Assembly: GCA_002791075.1 (NCBI GenBank)
Contig: PFWI01000287.1
Coordinates: 1 to 7,383, forward strand
Length of the DNA: 7,383 nt
Reading direction: 5' to 3'
Source of the DNA: a bacterium (Candidatus Ratteibacteria) CG_4_9_14_3_um_filter_41_21
GTDB lineage: Bacteria > Ratteibacteria > UBA8468
Of the stretch, positions 1-5,701 are shown in pieces (the stretch's first letter is position 1; the number at the start of each line of letters is the position of its first letter). A model generated the notes under the pieces. The model was not told the DNA's origin. It did not search any database and saw only the letters and a program-made list of their open reading frames with translations. The translations under genes were made by a program, and so were the position numbers.

Positions 1-2
1 GA

Positions 3-119
3 CTATGGCGCAAGAGAACCTATTTTGCTCATTGCATAGAGACCGAACTAAGACCATTGGTACCAGAGGTAAAGGAGATGGTTGATAATCTGGTAGAGAA
101 GATGGCGGTGAGATACTGA
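3..119 (+). CDS. C-terminal end of an unidentified protein (partial)
   Basis: An open frame enters from the left edge and stops at TGA 117-119, giving 38 visible residues that end in PEVKEMVDNLVEKMAVRY. The tail is charged and looks helical. No motif identifies the family. It is supported as a gene end by the frame being open to the edge and by its position 13 bases before the next start, which has its own ribosome binding site. It would therefore be the upstream member of the same forward operon. The start and most of the protein lie outside the window. A chance open frame of this length cannot be excluded. Confidence 0.5.
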   Translation, partial: LWRKRTYFAHCIETELRPLVPEVKEMVDNLVEKMAVRY

Positions 120-132
120 GAAGGAGAAGCAA

Positions 133-327
133 ATGTCAGAAGAAGAGCGGGATAAAAAGTGGCAGAGGGATTATAGGATAAGAACTCTCTTAATGATAAT
201 TGCTTTAATTTGTGTGTGGGTTGGCCTTTTCCTTTGGGGCAGAATGGAAACGAAGAAAGCAACTTCTTTAGAGAAGATTGAGCAAAACCAGCAGAAGATT
301 ATAGAGATGTTGGAGGAGAGAAAGTGA
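133..327 (+). CDS. small single-pass membrane protein with coiled-coil tail
   Basis: A 64-residue protein. A charged N-terminal segment (about residues 1-18, rich in E, D, K and R) is followed by one hydrophobic span at about 19-36 (core LIIALICVWVGLF-like, with W29 and W35). A lysine/glutamate/glutamine-rich tail at about 40-64 has the heptad look of a short coiled coil (SLEKIEQNQQKIIEMLEE). The start is fixed by AAGGAG at 121-126, six bases before ATG. The family is not recognised. Small membrane proteins of this shape can be holin-like, phage-derived or scaffolds, but nothing here decides between these. It is 20 bases upstream of the zinc-finger gene and probably co-transcribed with it. 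Confidence 0.7.
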   Translation: MSEEERDKKWQRDYRIRTLLMIIALICVWVGLFLWGRMETKKATSLEKIEQNQQKIIEMLEERK

Positions 328-347
328 GTAAATAGAGAGGAGAGATT

Positions 348-569
348 ATGTTCAACATAACCGATTTAATTGTAGATTTAGGTATGATTGTAGAAAGCGG
401 TATAGATGAGTTATCTGAAGACCAGCTTGCTAACATTGTAGGTAGTGAATATCAATGTGAGTTCTGTGGTAAAAGATTTATCCGGAAGGAAGACCTAAAG
501 GACCACAAGACCGCAGTAAAGTTTAGAGAGTACCAGGAAGAGATGTTTCTGGATACGGAGAGGATGTAA
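348..569 (+). CDS. small protein with an incomplete C2H2-type zinc finger
   Basis: A 73-residue protein. The first 34 residues are acidic and probably helical (DLIVDLGMIVESGIDELSED). Residues 35-53 match the front of a classical C2H2 finger: Y35-x-C37-x2-C40-x3-F44-x5-L50-x2-H53. The second histidine expected three to five residues after H53 is missing (V57, K58 and F59 stand there), and no Cys or His follows. It could bind zinc with three protein ligands plus an outside one, or be a decayed finger. C2H2-like fingers are uncommon in bacteria and occur in Ros/MucR regulators and small accessory or phage proteins; this one is too short to assign. The RBS GGAG at 339-342 sits five bases before ATG. 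The stop is 3 bases before the hydrolase start, so the two are almost certainly translated from one mRNA. Confidence 0.72.
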   Translation: MFNITDLIVDLGMIVESGIDELSEDQLANIVGSEYQCEFCGKRFIRKEDLKDHKTAVKFREYQEEMFLDTERM

Positions 570-572
570 GAA

Positions 573-1331
573 ATGAAAAAGAAGTTCTTAACGATATTAC
601 TTTCTGTTTTCCTTCTCACCGGTTGGACAACAGGAATTAGCGCAGAATTAAAAAAAGAGTTGTTTAGCCCTGAAGAATGGGAGAGGTTGAAGAAATCAGG
701 CATTGTTTCCGAAGAAAAGCCAAAAGAAAGAGAAGAAGTTATCAGAACAAATAGTACCCGTGAATACGATTTTTCAATGCAGGAGGCAATGGCTGATGAG
801 GCACTAAAGCATCTTGGTGCACATTTCCAATACAATAGATGTGGAGGAATTGGTAAGACTACCCCTGAAGTTTGGTATGGGAACGAATGTAACACCTGGA
901 GAAAGTGGCATAAAAAAAGAAATATTTGCTGTATCGGAGTTAGACATTTTGATTGTTCAGGATTTGTTTATTTCTGCGCTAATCAGGTAGGATTCAATAT
1001 TCCTCGACACGAAAAAGGGGGATATGGAAGTCCACAATTGTGGCATGAGAGATATGTTGCACCTATTGCCTTAGATAAAATTCGTAAAGGGACACTTCTT
1101 TTTGGAGGACATGGGAATGTTATTACTCATGTCGGAATTTACCTCGGGGATGGAAATTTTGTGGACGCTGCGTGGCCAGGGGTTGATGTCAGATCTTGGG
1201 AATTGTATTCAGGTCAAGCGAAGGAAAAGCGTCACAGTCTCTTTGCTGGAAATATTAATTCAGAAAAAGTTGAGAAATGGCGAAAGATATACGAAGAGTT
1301 AAGGAATGCCAAAAAAAAGACAGCTAAATAG
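573..1331 (+). CDS. secreted NlpC/P60-family cysteine hydrolase
   Basis: A 252-residue protein. Residues 1-24 form a signal peptide (KKK, hydrophobic core, then a GISA-type end), so it acts outside the cytoplasm. A charged linker follows to about residue 65. The hydrolase core runs from about 70 to 205. The nucleophile motif FDCSGFVYF puts the catalytic cysteine at C128, and the general-base histidine is H186 in HVGIYLGDG. The third catalytic position, 12 residues later, is D198 (NFVDAA) where many family members have His. Members of this family cut peptide bonds in peptidoglycan stems or hydrolyse other amides or esters. The stretch before the nucleophile is unusually long and holds four cysteines (C90, C106, C119, C120) in place of the usual short WGG loop, so disulfides or metal binding are possible. 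The RBS GGAGAGGA (557-564) lies inside the preceding gene. The C-terminal tail is lysine-rich. Confidence 0.88.
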   Translation: MKKKFLTILLSVFLLTGWTTGISAELKKELFSPEEWERLKKSGIVSEEKPKEREEVIRTNSTREYDFSMQEAMADEALKHLGAHFQYNRCGGIGKTTPEVWYGNECNTWRKWHKKRNICCIGVRHFDCSGFVYFCANQVGFNIPRHEKGGYGSPQLWHERYVAPIALDKIRKGTLLFGGHGNVITHVGIYLGDGNFVDAAWPGVDVRSWELYSGQAKEKRHSLFAGNINSEKVEKWRKIYEELRNAKKKTAK

Positions 1332-1344
1332 CTCAAGGGAGAAG

Positions 1345-3117
1345 ATGAAAAAAGTAGCAATTGTTTTCTTAGGAGTATTTATAATTTTAGTAAGCAGAGA
1401 GACAGAGAGATGTCTTCAAACCTGTACTCTCGGTGTAGTCAACGGATGTGTAACTGTAGACGGTCGTCCTATTTTTTGGAGGATCGACGACTCCAGCCAC
1501 GAGAAGCGTATGCGGCTTGCTCATGTTGACGCCTCTCCATACGATTATATTGGGATAACGGAAGTAGACCATTATATACCTTCAGGCTTAAATGAAGCTG
1601 GGATAGCTGGACATGATACTTTTGTGGGGACTACAGGAGAAGTTGCTCCAGACGGAGTAGGTGCTTATGGAATTACGCTGCATAGTTTAAGAAACTATAC
1701 TTCTCTTGATCAAGTCAGAGACTATATTAAGCAAAAGGTTGATACTGATAAATCTAATGCGGGAGGTTGTCTTGGTTTTATAGACGCCCATGGAAATGCC
1801 AGTATATTTGAGATTAATAGGTCTAACTGGTGGTTCGAATATAATAGTGTGAACCCTAATCGCAAGAGACAGGGCCTTTTCGGCTTTGTTGTCCGCGCAA
1901 ACGAGTTTCATCAACGAGCAAATGATACAGATGATACGAACATTGGGGGTCGCTATCAAAGTGGTACTTATAACATATTAGGATTGTGCCGCAGGGGTAT
2001 ACTTAGCGTCAAAACGATCATTCAAGGCGACAATGTCTTTGAAGTCATCCGTTATGGTCCTGGCCGACCTCTCGCAGCGCTTGCCAGAGAAGAACAATAC
2101 AAACCTAATTCTGTGATGGTCGTCCACGGTGTAGCCCCTGGAGAAAATCCGGCCTTAGCCACGATGTGGGTTATTTTGGGCCAGCCAAATTATGGCATTG
2201 CGGTGCCGGCCTGGGTAAAAGTTTCCGATATTCCACATTGCCTAAGTAGCGGAGAAATGTGTGACCGAGCGATGTCTCTTTTTAAAAAAAGAGGGGGAAT
2301 AATTGTTCGGAGGAGTGTCTTTCCAGTTGAGGCTCATATGTTTGATGTGGTCAATAATACATTGTTACCCCATTGGCGTGCTAATGGAGTTCCCTCAGTT
2401 GTTGAAATGACTCGTATTGAACATCGTATGGCGGCGGATGCTTACAGTTTACTCTCTTGTCTTGATAAACAGGATAGAATGAATAGAGCTCCGGATCTAA
2501 CACTTAACGTTTATCAAGAGAATCTTACCGCAAACTTCACGGTTAGAGTAAATGACCCAGATGGTAAAATTGTAAGCATCAAATGGGACTTTGGCGATAG
2601 TCAGATCTCAAAAGAAAAATCGCCATCGCATACTTATGCTAAACCCGGCACCTATCTTGTCTCCTGCACTGTTACAGATGACGATGGCGTAACAATCACT
2701 GATTGGGATTATTTGCATTTTGGTCGTTTACAAGTAAAACCTGAACCTGGAATTGAAATTAAACAGCCTTGGTTTGGAATTGAAGTCAAGGTTGTTGAGT
2801 TTCCAGAAGAAAAAGGAAGATTGAAAACTCAACTTCTTGTTACAAAAGTGTATAAAGGAAGCCCAGCTGAAAGAGTAGGAGTAAGAGAAGGAGATACAAT
2901 TTGGCCCTACAGTGGATGTGGTATCGACAGGACATTTGTTGAAGATTTAGAGCGCAAGTTAAGAGCGATAGTTGAGTTTAAGGAAAGGAGGGAACTAAAT
3001 CCTTTTGACGATATGTGGATTAAGAGAGATAAAGAATATATTAAAATTCCCGATGAAGAAATAATCCGAACCCTCGAGATGAGGAAAGAGGAGGAAATCC
3101 CGTCGGGAACTTATTAA
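1345..3117 (+). CDS. exported Ntn amide hydrolase (C45/AAT-like) with PKD and PDZ domains
   Basis: A 590-residue protein. The chosen start ATG 1345 has AAGGGAGAAG just upstream and begins a signal-like segment (MKK, hydrophobic at 4-16). An earlier in-frame ATG at 1306 overlaps the preceding gene and gives a poor N-terminus. The catalytic domain covers about 27-375. C27 (in QTCTLGVV) would become the N-terminal nucleophile after cleavage. GRPIFWRIDD (R46, D48) and GLNEAGIAG (N83, E84) match the conserved spots of the acyl-CoA:6-aminopenicillanate acyltransferase (peptidase C45) and choloylglycine-hydrolase superfamily, and GFIDAHGNASIFEI matches the mid-domain strand. These enzymes cleave or form linear amide bonds; the substrate here is unknown. 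A PKD domain spans about 383-460 (WDFGD at 414-418, HTY, PGTYLVSCTVTDDDG). A PDZ domain spans about 475-570 (GSPAERVGVREGDTI). It is last in the operon, 13 bases after the hydrolase gene. The middle uses more CGN arginine codons than the ends. Confidence 0.82.
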   Translation: MKKVAIVFLGVFIILVSRETERCLQTCTLGVVNGCVTVDGRPIFWRIDDSSHEKRMRLAHVDASPYDYIGITEVDHYIPSGLNEAGIAGHDTFVGTTGEVAPDGVGAYGITLHSLRNYTSLDQVRDYIKQKVDTDKSNAGGCLGFIDAHGNASIFEINRSNWWFEYNSVNPNRKRQGLFGFVVRANEFHQRANDTDDTNIGGRYQSGTYNILGLCRRGILSVKTIIQGDNVFEVIRYGPGRPLAALAREEQYKPNSVMVVHGVAPGENPALATMWVILGQPNYGIAVPAWVKVSDIPHCLSSGEMCDRAMSLFKKRGGIIVRRSVFPVEAHMFDVVNNTLLPHWRANGVPSVVEMTRIEHRMAADAYSLLSCLDKQDRMNRAPDLTLNVYQENLTANFTVRVNDPDGKIVSIKWDFGDSQISKEKSPSHTYAKPGTYLVSCTVTDDDGVTITDWDYLHFGRLQVKPEPGIEIKQPWFGIEVKVVEFPEEKGRLKTQLLVTKVYKGSPAERVGVREGDTIWPYSGCGIDRTFVEDLERKLRAIVEFKERRELNPFDDMWIKRDKEYIKIPDEEIIRTLEMRKEEEIPSGTY

Positions 3118-3124
3118 AAAGAAA

Positions 3125-3162
3125 AGAGCTCTCGTTAAAAAATTAACGGGAGCTTTTTTTGT
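3125..3162 (+). terminator. intrinsic terminator after the hydrolase operon
   Basis: The arms GCTCTCGTTAA (3128-3138) and TTAACGGGAGC (3143-3153) pair over 11 bp with one T-G wobble and a loop of four A. A seven-T run (3154-3160) follows at once. The stem starts 11 bases after the TAA of the preceding gene. The A run before the stem could also pair with the T run, so it may work weakly on the minus strand. Confidence 0.93.
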
Positions 3163-3181
3163 TTTTAATTTTTTAGTGAAA

Positions 3182-3261
3182 TAGTCGAGGTAGTCGAGGT
3201 TTGACCTCGACTGACACTAACTCGACTGACTCGACTAGCCTGTCGAGGTCAAACCTCGACA
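3182..3261. repeat. cluster of GTCGAG/CTCGAC palindromes
   Basis: Two perfect hairpins stand here. At 3193-3211, GTCGAGGT and ACCTCGAC are separated by TTG. At 3242-3260 the same arms are separated by CAA. The second hairpin is the exact reverse complement of the first. Between and beside them are further copies of the 7-mer AGTCGAG (3183, 3192) and its complement CTCGACT (3206, 3221, 3230). TAGTCGAG at 3182-3189 also pairs exactly with CTCGACTA at 3230-3237, so at least two alternative folds exist. The cluster lies between a terminator and a promoter. It could be an intergenic repeat of REP type, a regulator binding array, or a recombination or replication site; the sequence does not say which. 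Confidence 0.85.
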
Positions 3262-3275
3262 GCACTCAAATTTTA

Positions 3276-3305
3276 TTGACATTTGTTTTTTCTTTTTGGT
3301 ATAAC
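3276..3305 (+). promoter_or_regulatory. sigma70-type promoter TTGACA-N18-TATAAC
   Basis: A consensus -35 (TTGACA, 3276-3281) and a near-consensus -10 (TATAAC, 3300-3305) are separated by 18 bases of T-rich sequence. It begins 14 bases after the palindrome cluster. No good ORF follows before the mobile element. Without that element the transcript would reach the lipoprotein gene through a leader of about 180 bases, so this may be its original distal promoter. Confidence 0.7.
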
Positions 3306-3408
3306 ACACTTGGTTCTTTGAGATTTTAAAATGGAACAGAACTGAAGAGAATTAAATTGAAAAGCCAGAAAATCAAATTCTTTCTAACCTGGTACCGAGG
3401 TCCGTAGA
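3306..3408 (+). other. non-coding leader, split from its gene by the mobile element
   Basis: About 100 bases without a plausible ORF (the only ATG opens a four-codon frame). Imperfect pairing is possible between AGAATT near 3345 and AAATTC near 3375-3380 and between GGTT (3312) and AACC (3386), so the RNA may fold. No riboswitch class is recognised. The stretch TTCTTTGAGA near 3314 looks vaguely like an rRNA leader, but no rRNA gene follows. Confidence 0.4.
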
Positions 3409-3417
3409 ATTTACGAT
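3409..3417. repeat. left 9-bp target-site duplication ATTTACGAT
   Basis: It is identical to 5658-5666 on the other side of the outer element and abuts its left end (TGGGGGTATCCA) exactly. Confidence 0.85.
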
Positions 3418-3465
3418 TGGGGGTATCCATTTGACTCACGTAGTGAGTTACATAGACTGTTTTAT

Positions 3466-3472
3466 TTGCCAA
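3466..3472. repeat. left copy of TTGCCAA, direct repeat bordering the inner IS
   Basis: TTGCCAA is repeated directly at 5555-5561. Because it overlaps the IS ends, the true target duplication could be GCC, TGCCA or all seven bases. TGCCA (5 bp) fits the usual IS1634-type duplication and leaves IS ends reading AGTCAACTTCGCCACT. Confidence 0.6.
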
Positions 3473-3553
3473 GTCAACTTCGCCACTTAACTTAATCTAA
3501 ATCCCTCTAATCCCTCATTGTAATTGCCTTTCCCTTATTTTTTTGTCCCTCTT

Positions 3554-3563
3554 TATAGTGAAA
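3554..3563 (+). promoter_or_regulatory. TATAGTGAAA box 1, upstream of the transposase promoter
   Basis: This is the first of three copies of TATAGTGAAA in the IS. It sits 13 bases before the -35 and at the inner edge of the left terminal repeat, mirrored by the inverted copy at 5463-5472. It may be a transposase or regulator binding site; no protein assignment can be made. Confidence 0.5.
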
Positions 3564-3575
3564 TGATTATATAAT

Positions 3576-3604
3576 TTGACTTGCTATAGTTTTTATTGTA
3601 TGAT
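3576..3604 (+). promoter_or_regulatory. transposase promoter TTGACT-N17-TATGAT
   Basis: The -35 TTGACT (3576-3581) and the -10 TATGAT (3599-3604) have the ideal 17-base spacing. The start of transcription would fall on the second TATAGTGAAA box, giving a leader of about 25 bases before the transposase ATG. Confidence 0.75.
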
Positions 3605-3606
3605 AT

Positions 3607-3618
3607 TATATAGTGAAA
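3607..3618 (+). promoter_or_regulatory. TATATAGTGAAA box 2, at the transcription start
   Basis: This 12-bp box lies just after the -10, where a bound protein would block initiation. It is exactly complementary to 5463-5474 just after the transposase stop, so the ends of the mRNA could also pair. With box 1 it brackets the promoter 55 bp apart, an arrangement typical of autorepression; this is inference. Confidence 0.5.
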
Positions 3619-3635
3619 CCTAAAAGGAGGAAACT

Positions 3636-5453
3636 ATGGCTTTCTTAAGAGAGATAAGAGCAGAAAGAAAGAGCGGCAAGGTATATTCTTATTGGGTAAC
3701 AATTAAGACCTTCTGGGACAAGAAGAAAAGAAAGGTGCGCCACAAAGTTCTCCATGATTTAGGTCATCTTTCTGATCAAGAGGTAAGAGCGATAAGAACA
3801 ATCCTTTCCTTAAAAGGGATGCCAGAAGATTCTTTCTTTACCAGCTGGCAGGATATTAAAACTAAAAAAGATTATGACTTTTTAGCCCCGATAGTTTTAG
3901 ATAAACTCTGGCACCTCTGGGAGTTAGACAAGGTAACCGATTCTGGCCAGATACTTAAAGTTCCATCCTCTATCATCTCTGAGATTCTTACCATCAACCG
4001 TGCAGTTGCTCCAGCCAGTGACCTCAAAGTTTGCTCCTGGTATGAGGAAACAATTCTTCCCAAGCTTTTTAAGGTAACCCCGGAGATAGTTAATCCCACC
4101 AGAATTTACCGGAGCTTAGATAATATTATTTCAAAAGAGGAAAGGATCCAGAATCATCTTTCCCGGAAAGTGAAAGATTTAGGATACGATGATTTATCTT
4201 TGGTCTTCTATGATATTACTTCCTCCTACTTTGAGGGCTGGGGTTGTCCCCTGGGAGAGTTTGGTTTATCCCGTGATTACCAGAAAAATAAACTTCAATT
4301 GCTTTTAGCGTTGGCGGTGACCAAAGAGGGATTCCCCTTCTACTGGAAAGTATTACCTGGTAGTCTACATGATTCCCTTACCGTTAAAGAGGTGGCAACC
4401 TCTTTAAAGAAAAAGTTTCAACTAAAAGATATTATTCTGGTGATGGATAAAGGGATGGTGAGTGAGGATAACCTAAAATTTCTGGAAGAACAAAACTTTT
4501 CCTATATCGTTACTATTCCCAGAAGCCAGGTGAAAACCCTGGATGATTTCCCAAAAGAACTTTTAGAAAATTTAGGAAAAGAATTGGAAGAAGAAGGAAA
4601 AAGAAAAACTCCCAATCTACCATTGAATCAGTGGCGAGCAGGTCTAAAAAGGATAATGCAAAAATATCTCTATTTTACCTATCTTTTACCCAGGGCCTAT
4701 TTCCATGAATTAAAAAAAGAGAAAGAGAGAAGATATATCTTATGCTTTAATCCTGAGAAGTTTGTTGAAGAAAGAAAACAGAGAAAGAAAAAAATATCTT
4801 CTATCTCTGCATATTTAGAAAAGTGGAACAAAGAACTTACCTCAGCCAGAAAAAGTAAGGATAAGAAATTGTTGGGTAAAGAAATTTACTCCTATTTGAA
4901 GAAAAGAAAGGCAGAAAATCTCTTTACCATAAAATTAATCCCGAAAAGAAAAAGAATAAAAAAGAGAACCATTACCACCTATAGAATAGAGCATCAGATA
5001 AAACAGGACAAATTAGAAAACTTAAAACTTTCCGATGGTATCTATTGCATCCTTTCTAATCTTCCCGAAGAAAAGGCCGCTTCTTTTTTACTCTCCGCTT
5101 ATAGAGAGAGAAGAAAGGTTGAGGTTGCCTTCTCTTACTTAAAAGGATTTATTGAGATTAGACCTTTCTACCATCAGAAGGAAGAAAGGGTAAAGGCCCA
5201 TATACTATTTTGTATTCTTGGTTATCTCCTTCAAGTGACAGTGGAGTATCTTCTGAAAAAGAAAGGTTACCCCATGACCTTTCAGGAATTCTGCAAAAGA
5301 ACAGCAAGGGTAACGGCAGTAGAATTAGAGATAGAAAATATCAGAAAGAAAGGACTAAAATTAACCGAGGTGCCAAAGGAGGTGCTTTCTCTCTTGGAAA
5401 TGATAAATAGTAAAGATGTTCTTTCTAAAGATTTTCTAAAAATGGAAAAATAG
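3636..5453 (+). CDS. IS1634-family DDE transposase
   Basis: A 605-residue protein that would cut and join the ends of the surrounding IS. The start has AGGAGG at 3625-3630, five bases upstream. An N-terminal segment (1-60, lysine/arginine-rich, RHKVLHDLGHL) is typical of IS1634-type proteins. The RNase H-like core has D193 in FYDITSSYFEG, D271 in VMDKGMVSEDNL, and E496 inside a complete Y489-x2-R492-x3-E496-x6-K503 signature (YRERRKVEVAFSYLK), as in the IS4 superfamily. A long lysine-rich insertion at about 300-465 lies between the second D and the E, as expected for this group. The length is near the upper end for the family and no frameshift is seen. Arginine codons are mainly AGA/AGG. The element reads in the same direction as the flanking genes. 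Confidence 0.93.
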   Translation: MAFLREIRAERKSGKVYSYWVTIKTFWDKKKRKVRHKVLHDLGHLSDQEVRAIRTILSLKGMPEDSFFTSWQDIKTKKDYDFLAPIVLDKLWHLWELDKVTDSGQILKVPSSIISEILTINRAVAPASDLKVCSWYEETILPKLFKVTPEIVNPTRIYRSLDNIISKEERIQNHLSRKVKDLGYDDLSLVFYDITSSYFEGWGCPLGEFGLSRDYQKNKLQLLLALAVTKEGFPFYWKVLPGSLHDSLTVKEVATSLKKKFQLKDIILVMDKGMVSEDNLKFLEEQNFSYIVTIPRSQVKTLDDFPKELLENLGKELEEEGKRKTPNLPLNQWRAGLKRIMQKYLYFTYLLPRAYFHELKKEKERRYILCFNPEKFVEERKQRKKKISSISAYLEKWNKELTSARKSKDKKLLGKEIYSYLKKRKAENLFTIKLIPKRKRIKKRTITTYRIEHQIKQDKLENLKLSDGIYCILSNLPEEKAASFLLSAYRERRKVEVAFSYLKGFIEIRPFYHQKEERVKAHILFCILGYLLQVTVEYLLKKKGYPMTFQEFCKRTARVTAVELEIENIRKKGLKLTEVPKEVLSLLEMINSKDVLSKDFLKMEK

Positions 5454-5462
5454 GTTAAACTA

Positions 5463-5474
5463 TTTCACTATATA
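5463..5474 (-). repeat. inverted TATATAGTGAAA box 3 after the transposase stop
   Basis: It is the exact reverse complement of 3607-3618, and TATAGTGAAA also matches 3554-3563. It marks the inner edge of the right terminal repeat. Confidence 0.6.
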
Positions 5475-5539
5475 GGCAAGATAATAAAAAGAGGAAACAT
5501 AGACAGGATAAGGAAAAAGAGAGGATTTGAGTAAATTAG

Positions 5540-5562
5540 AGTGGCGAAGTTGACTTGCCAAA
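5540..5562. repeat. right terminal inverted repeat of the IS1634-like element
   Basis: The 23 bases pair with 3465-3487 with a single mismatch (a G/C difference in the outermost TTTG-C part). The outer few bases overlap the direct repeat TTGCCAA (5555-5561), so the border of the IS is ambiguous here. Confidence 0.8.
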
Positions 5563-5657
5563 AGACGCCTTTATTGGTGGTAAATTGCATCAAATTCCAA
5601 CTATTTAGGTCCATATTCCCATCGAATTTGGCTAACGGGAGTGAAGTGGATACCCCA
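5563..5657. other. right arm of the outer element, non-coding
   Basis: These 95 bases lie between the IS end and the outer end TGGATACCCCA. No ORF with a start and ribosome binding site is visible. Only the last 25 bases match the left arm; the rest is unique within the window. Confidence 0.55.
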
Positions 5658-5666
5658 ATTTACGAT
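5658..5666. repeat. right 9-bp target-site duplication ATTTACGAT
   Basis: It is the perfect partner of 3409-3417 and abuts the outer right end. Confidence 0.85.
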
Positions 5667-5672
5667 AACTGA

Positions 5673-5701
5673 TAGACAAGAATTATGTAGAGGATTATAA
5701 T
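5673..5701 (+). promoter_or_regulatory. promoter TAGACA-N17-TATAAT for the lipoprotein gene
   Basis: The -35 TAGACA (5673-5678) differs from consensus at one base. The -10 TATAAT (5696-5701) is perfect, and the spacing is 17. It begins six bases outside the right target duplication, so the insertion left it untouched and the downstream gene can still be expressed. The predicted leader is about 37 bases. Confidence 0.75.

Larger units (their letters stand above)
3472..5555 (+). mobile_element. IS1634-like insertion sequence, about 2.08 kb
   Basis: The element is a transposase gene bounded by inverted ends. The left end CAAGTCAACTTCGCCACT (3470-3487) is matched exactly, inverted, at 5540-5557. 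The similarity extends inward imperfectly (AAATCCCTCT on the left, AAATCCTCTC from the right). It ends in TATAGTGAAAT at almost the same distance from each end, 89 bases from the left and 90 from the right. The ends are thus imperfect inverted repeats of about 100 bp. The exact border is uncertain by one to three bases. The promoter, ribosome binding site and transposase frame all look intact, so it may be active or recently arrived. Confidence 0.8.
3418..5657. mobile_element. outer mobile element (MITE-like) carrying a nested IS
   Basis: The left end TGGGGGTATCCA (3418-3429) and the right end TGGATACCCCA (5647-5657) are inverted repeats. They continue inward as TTTGACTCACGTAG on the left and, read from the right, CTTCACTCCCGTTAG: about 25 bp with a one-G length difference and a few mismatches. 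A perfect 9-bp direct repeat flanks the ends. The left arm to the inner IS is about 54 bases and the right arm about 97. The inverted repeats of the inner IS therefore do not sit at equal distance from these outer ends, which argues that the outer pair belongs to a separate short element of about 150 bp. It codes for nothing itself and would need a transposase in trans. The alternative is one 2.24-kb IS that lost part of its left end. Confidence 0.75.

Noticed and set aside
452..895. 147-codon open frame on the minus strand
   Set aside because: It lies across the zinc-finger and NlpC/P60 genes, both of which have clear motifs and ribosome binding sites. The minus frame has no recognisable motif.
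1306..1344. Upstream ATG as start of the Ntn hydrolase
   Set aside because: It overlaps the end of the preceding gene and adds a charged, non-signal N-terminus. ATG 1345 has a better ribosome binding site and begins a signal-like segment.
3182..3261. CRISPR array
   Set aside because: The repeats are only 7-19 bases, inverted relative to one another, and not separated by regular unique spacers.
3306..3408. rRNA leader or riboswitch
   Set aside because: TTCTTTGAGA and some pairing potential were noted, but there is no rRNA gene downstream and no conserved riboswitch core.
3418..5657. Single 2.24-kb IS with the TGGGGTATCCA ends
   Set aside because: Not fully excluded, but the inner inverted ends are symmetric around the transposase while the outer ends are not, and the inner ends have their own direct repeat. 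Nesting explains more.
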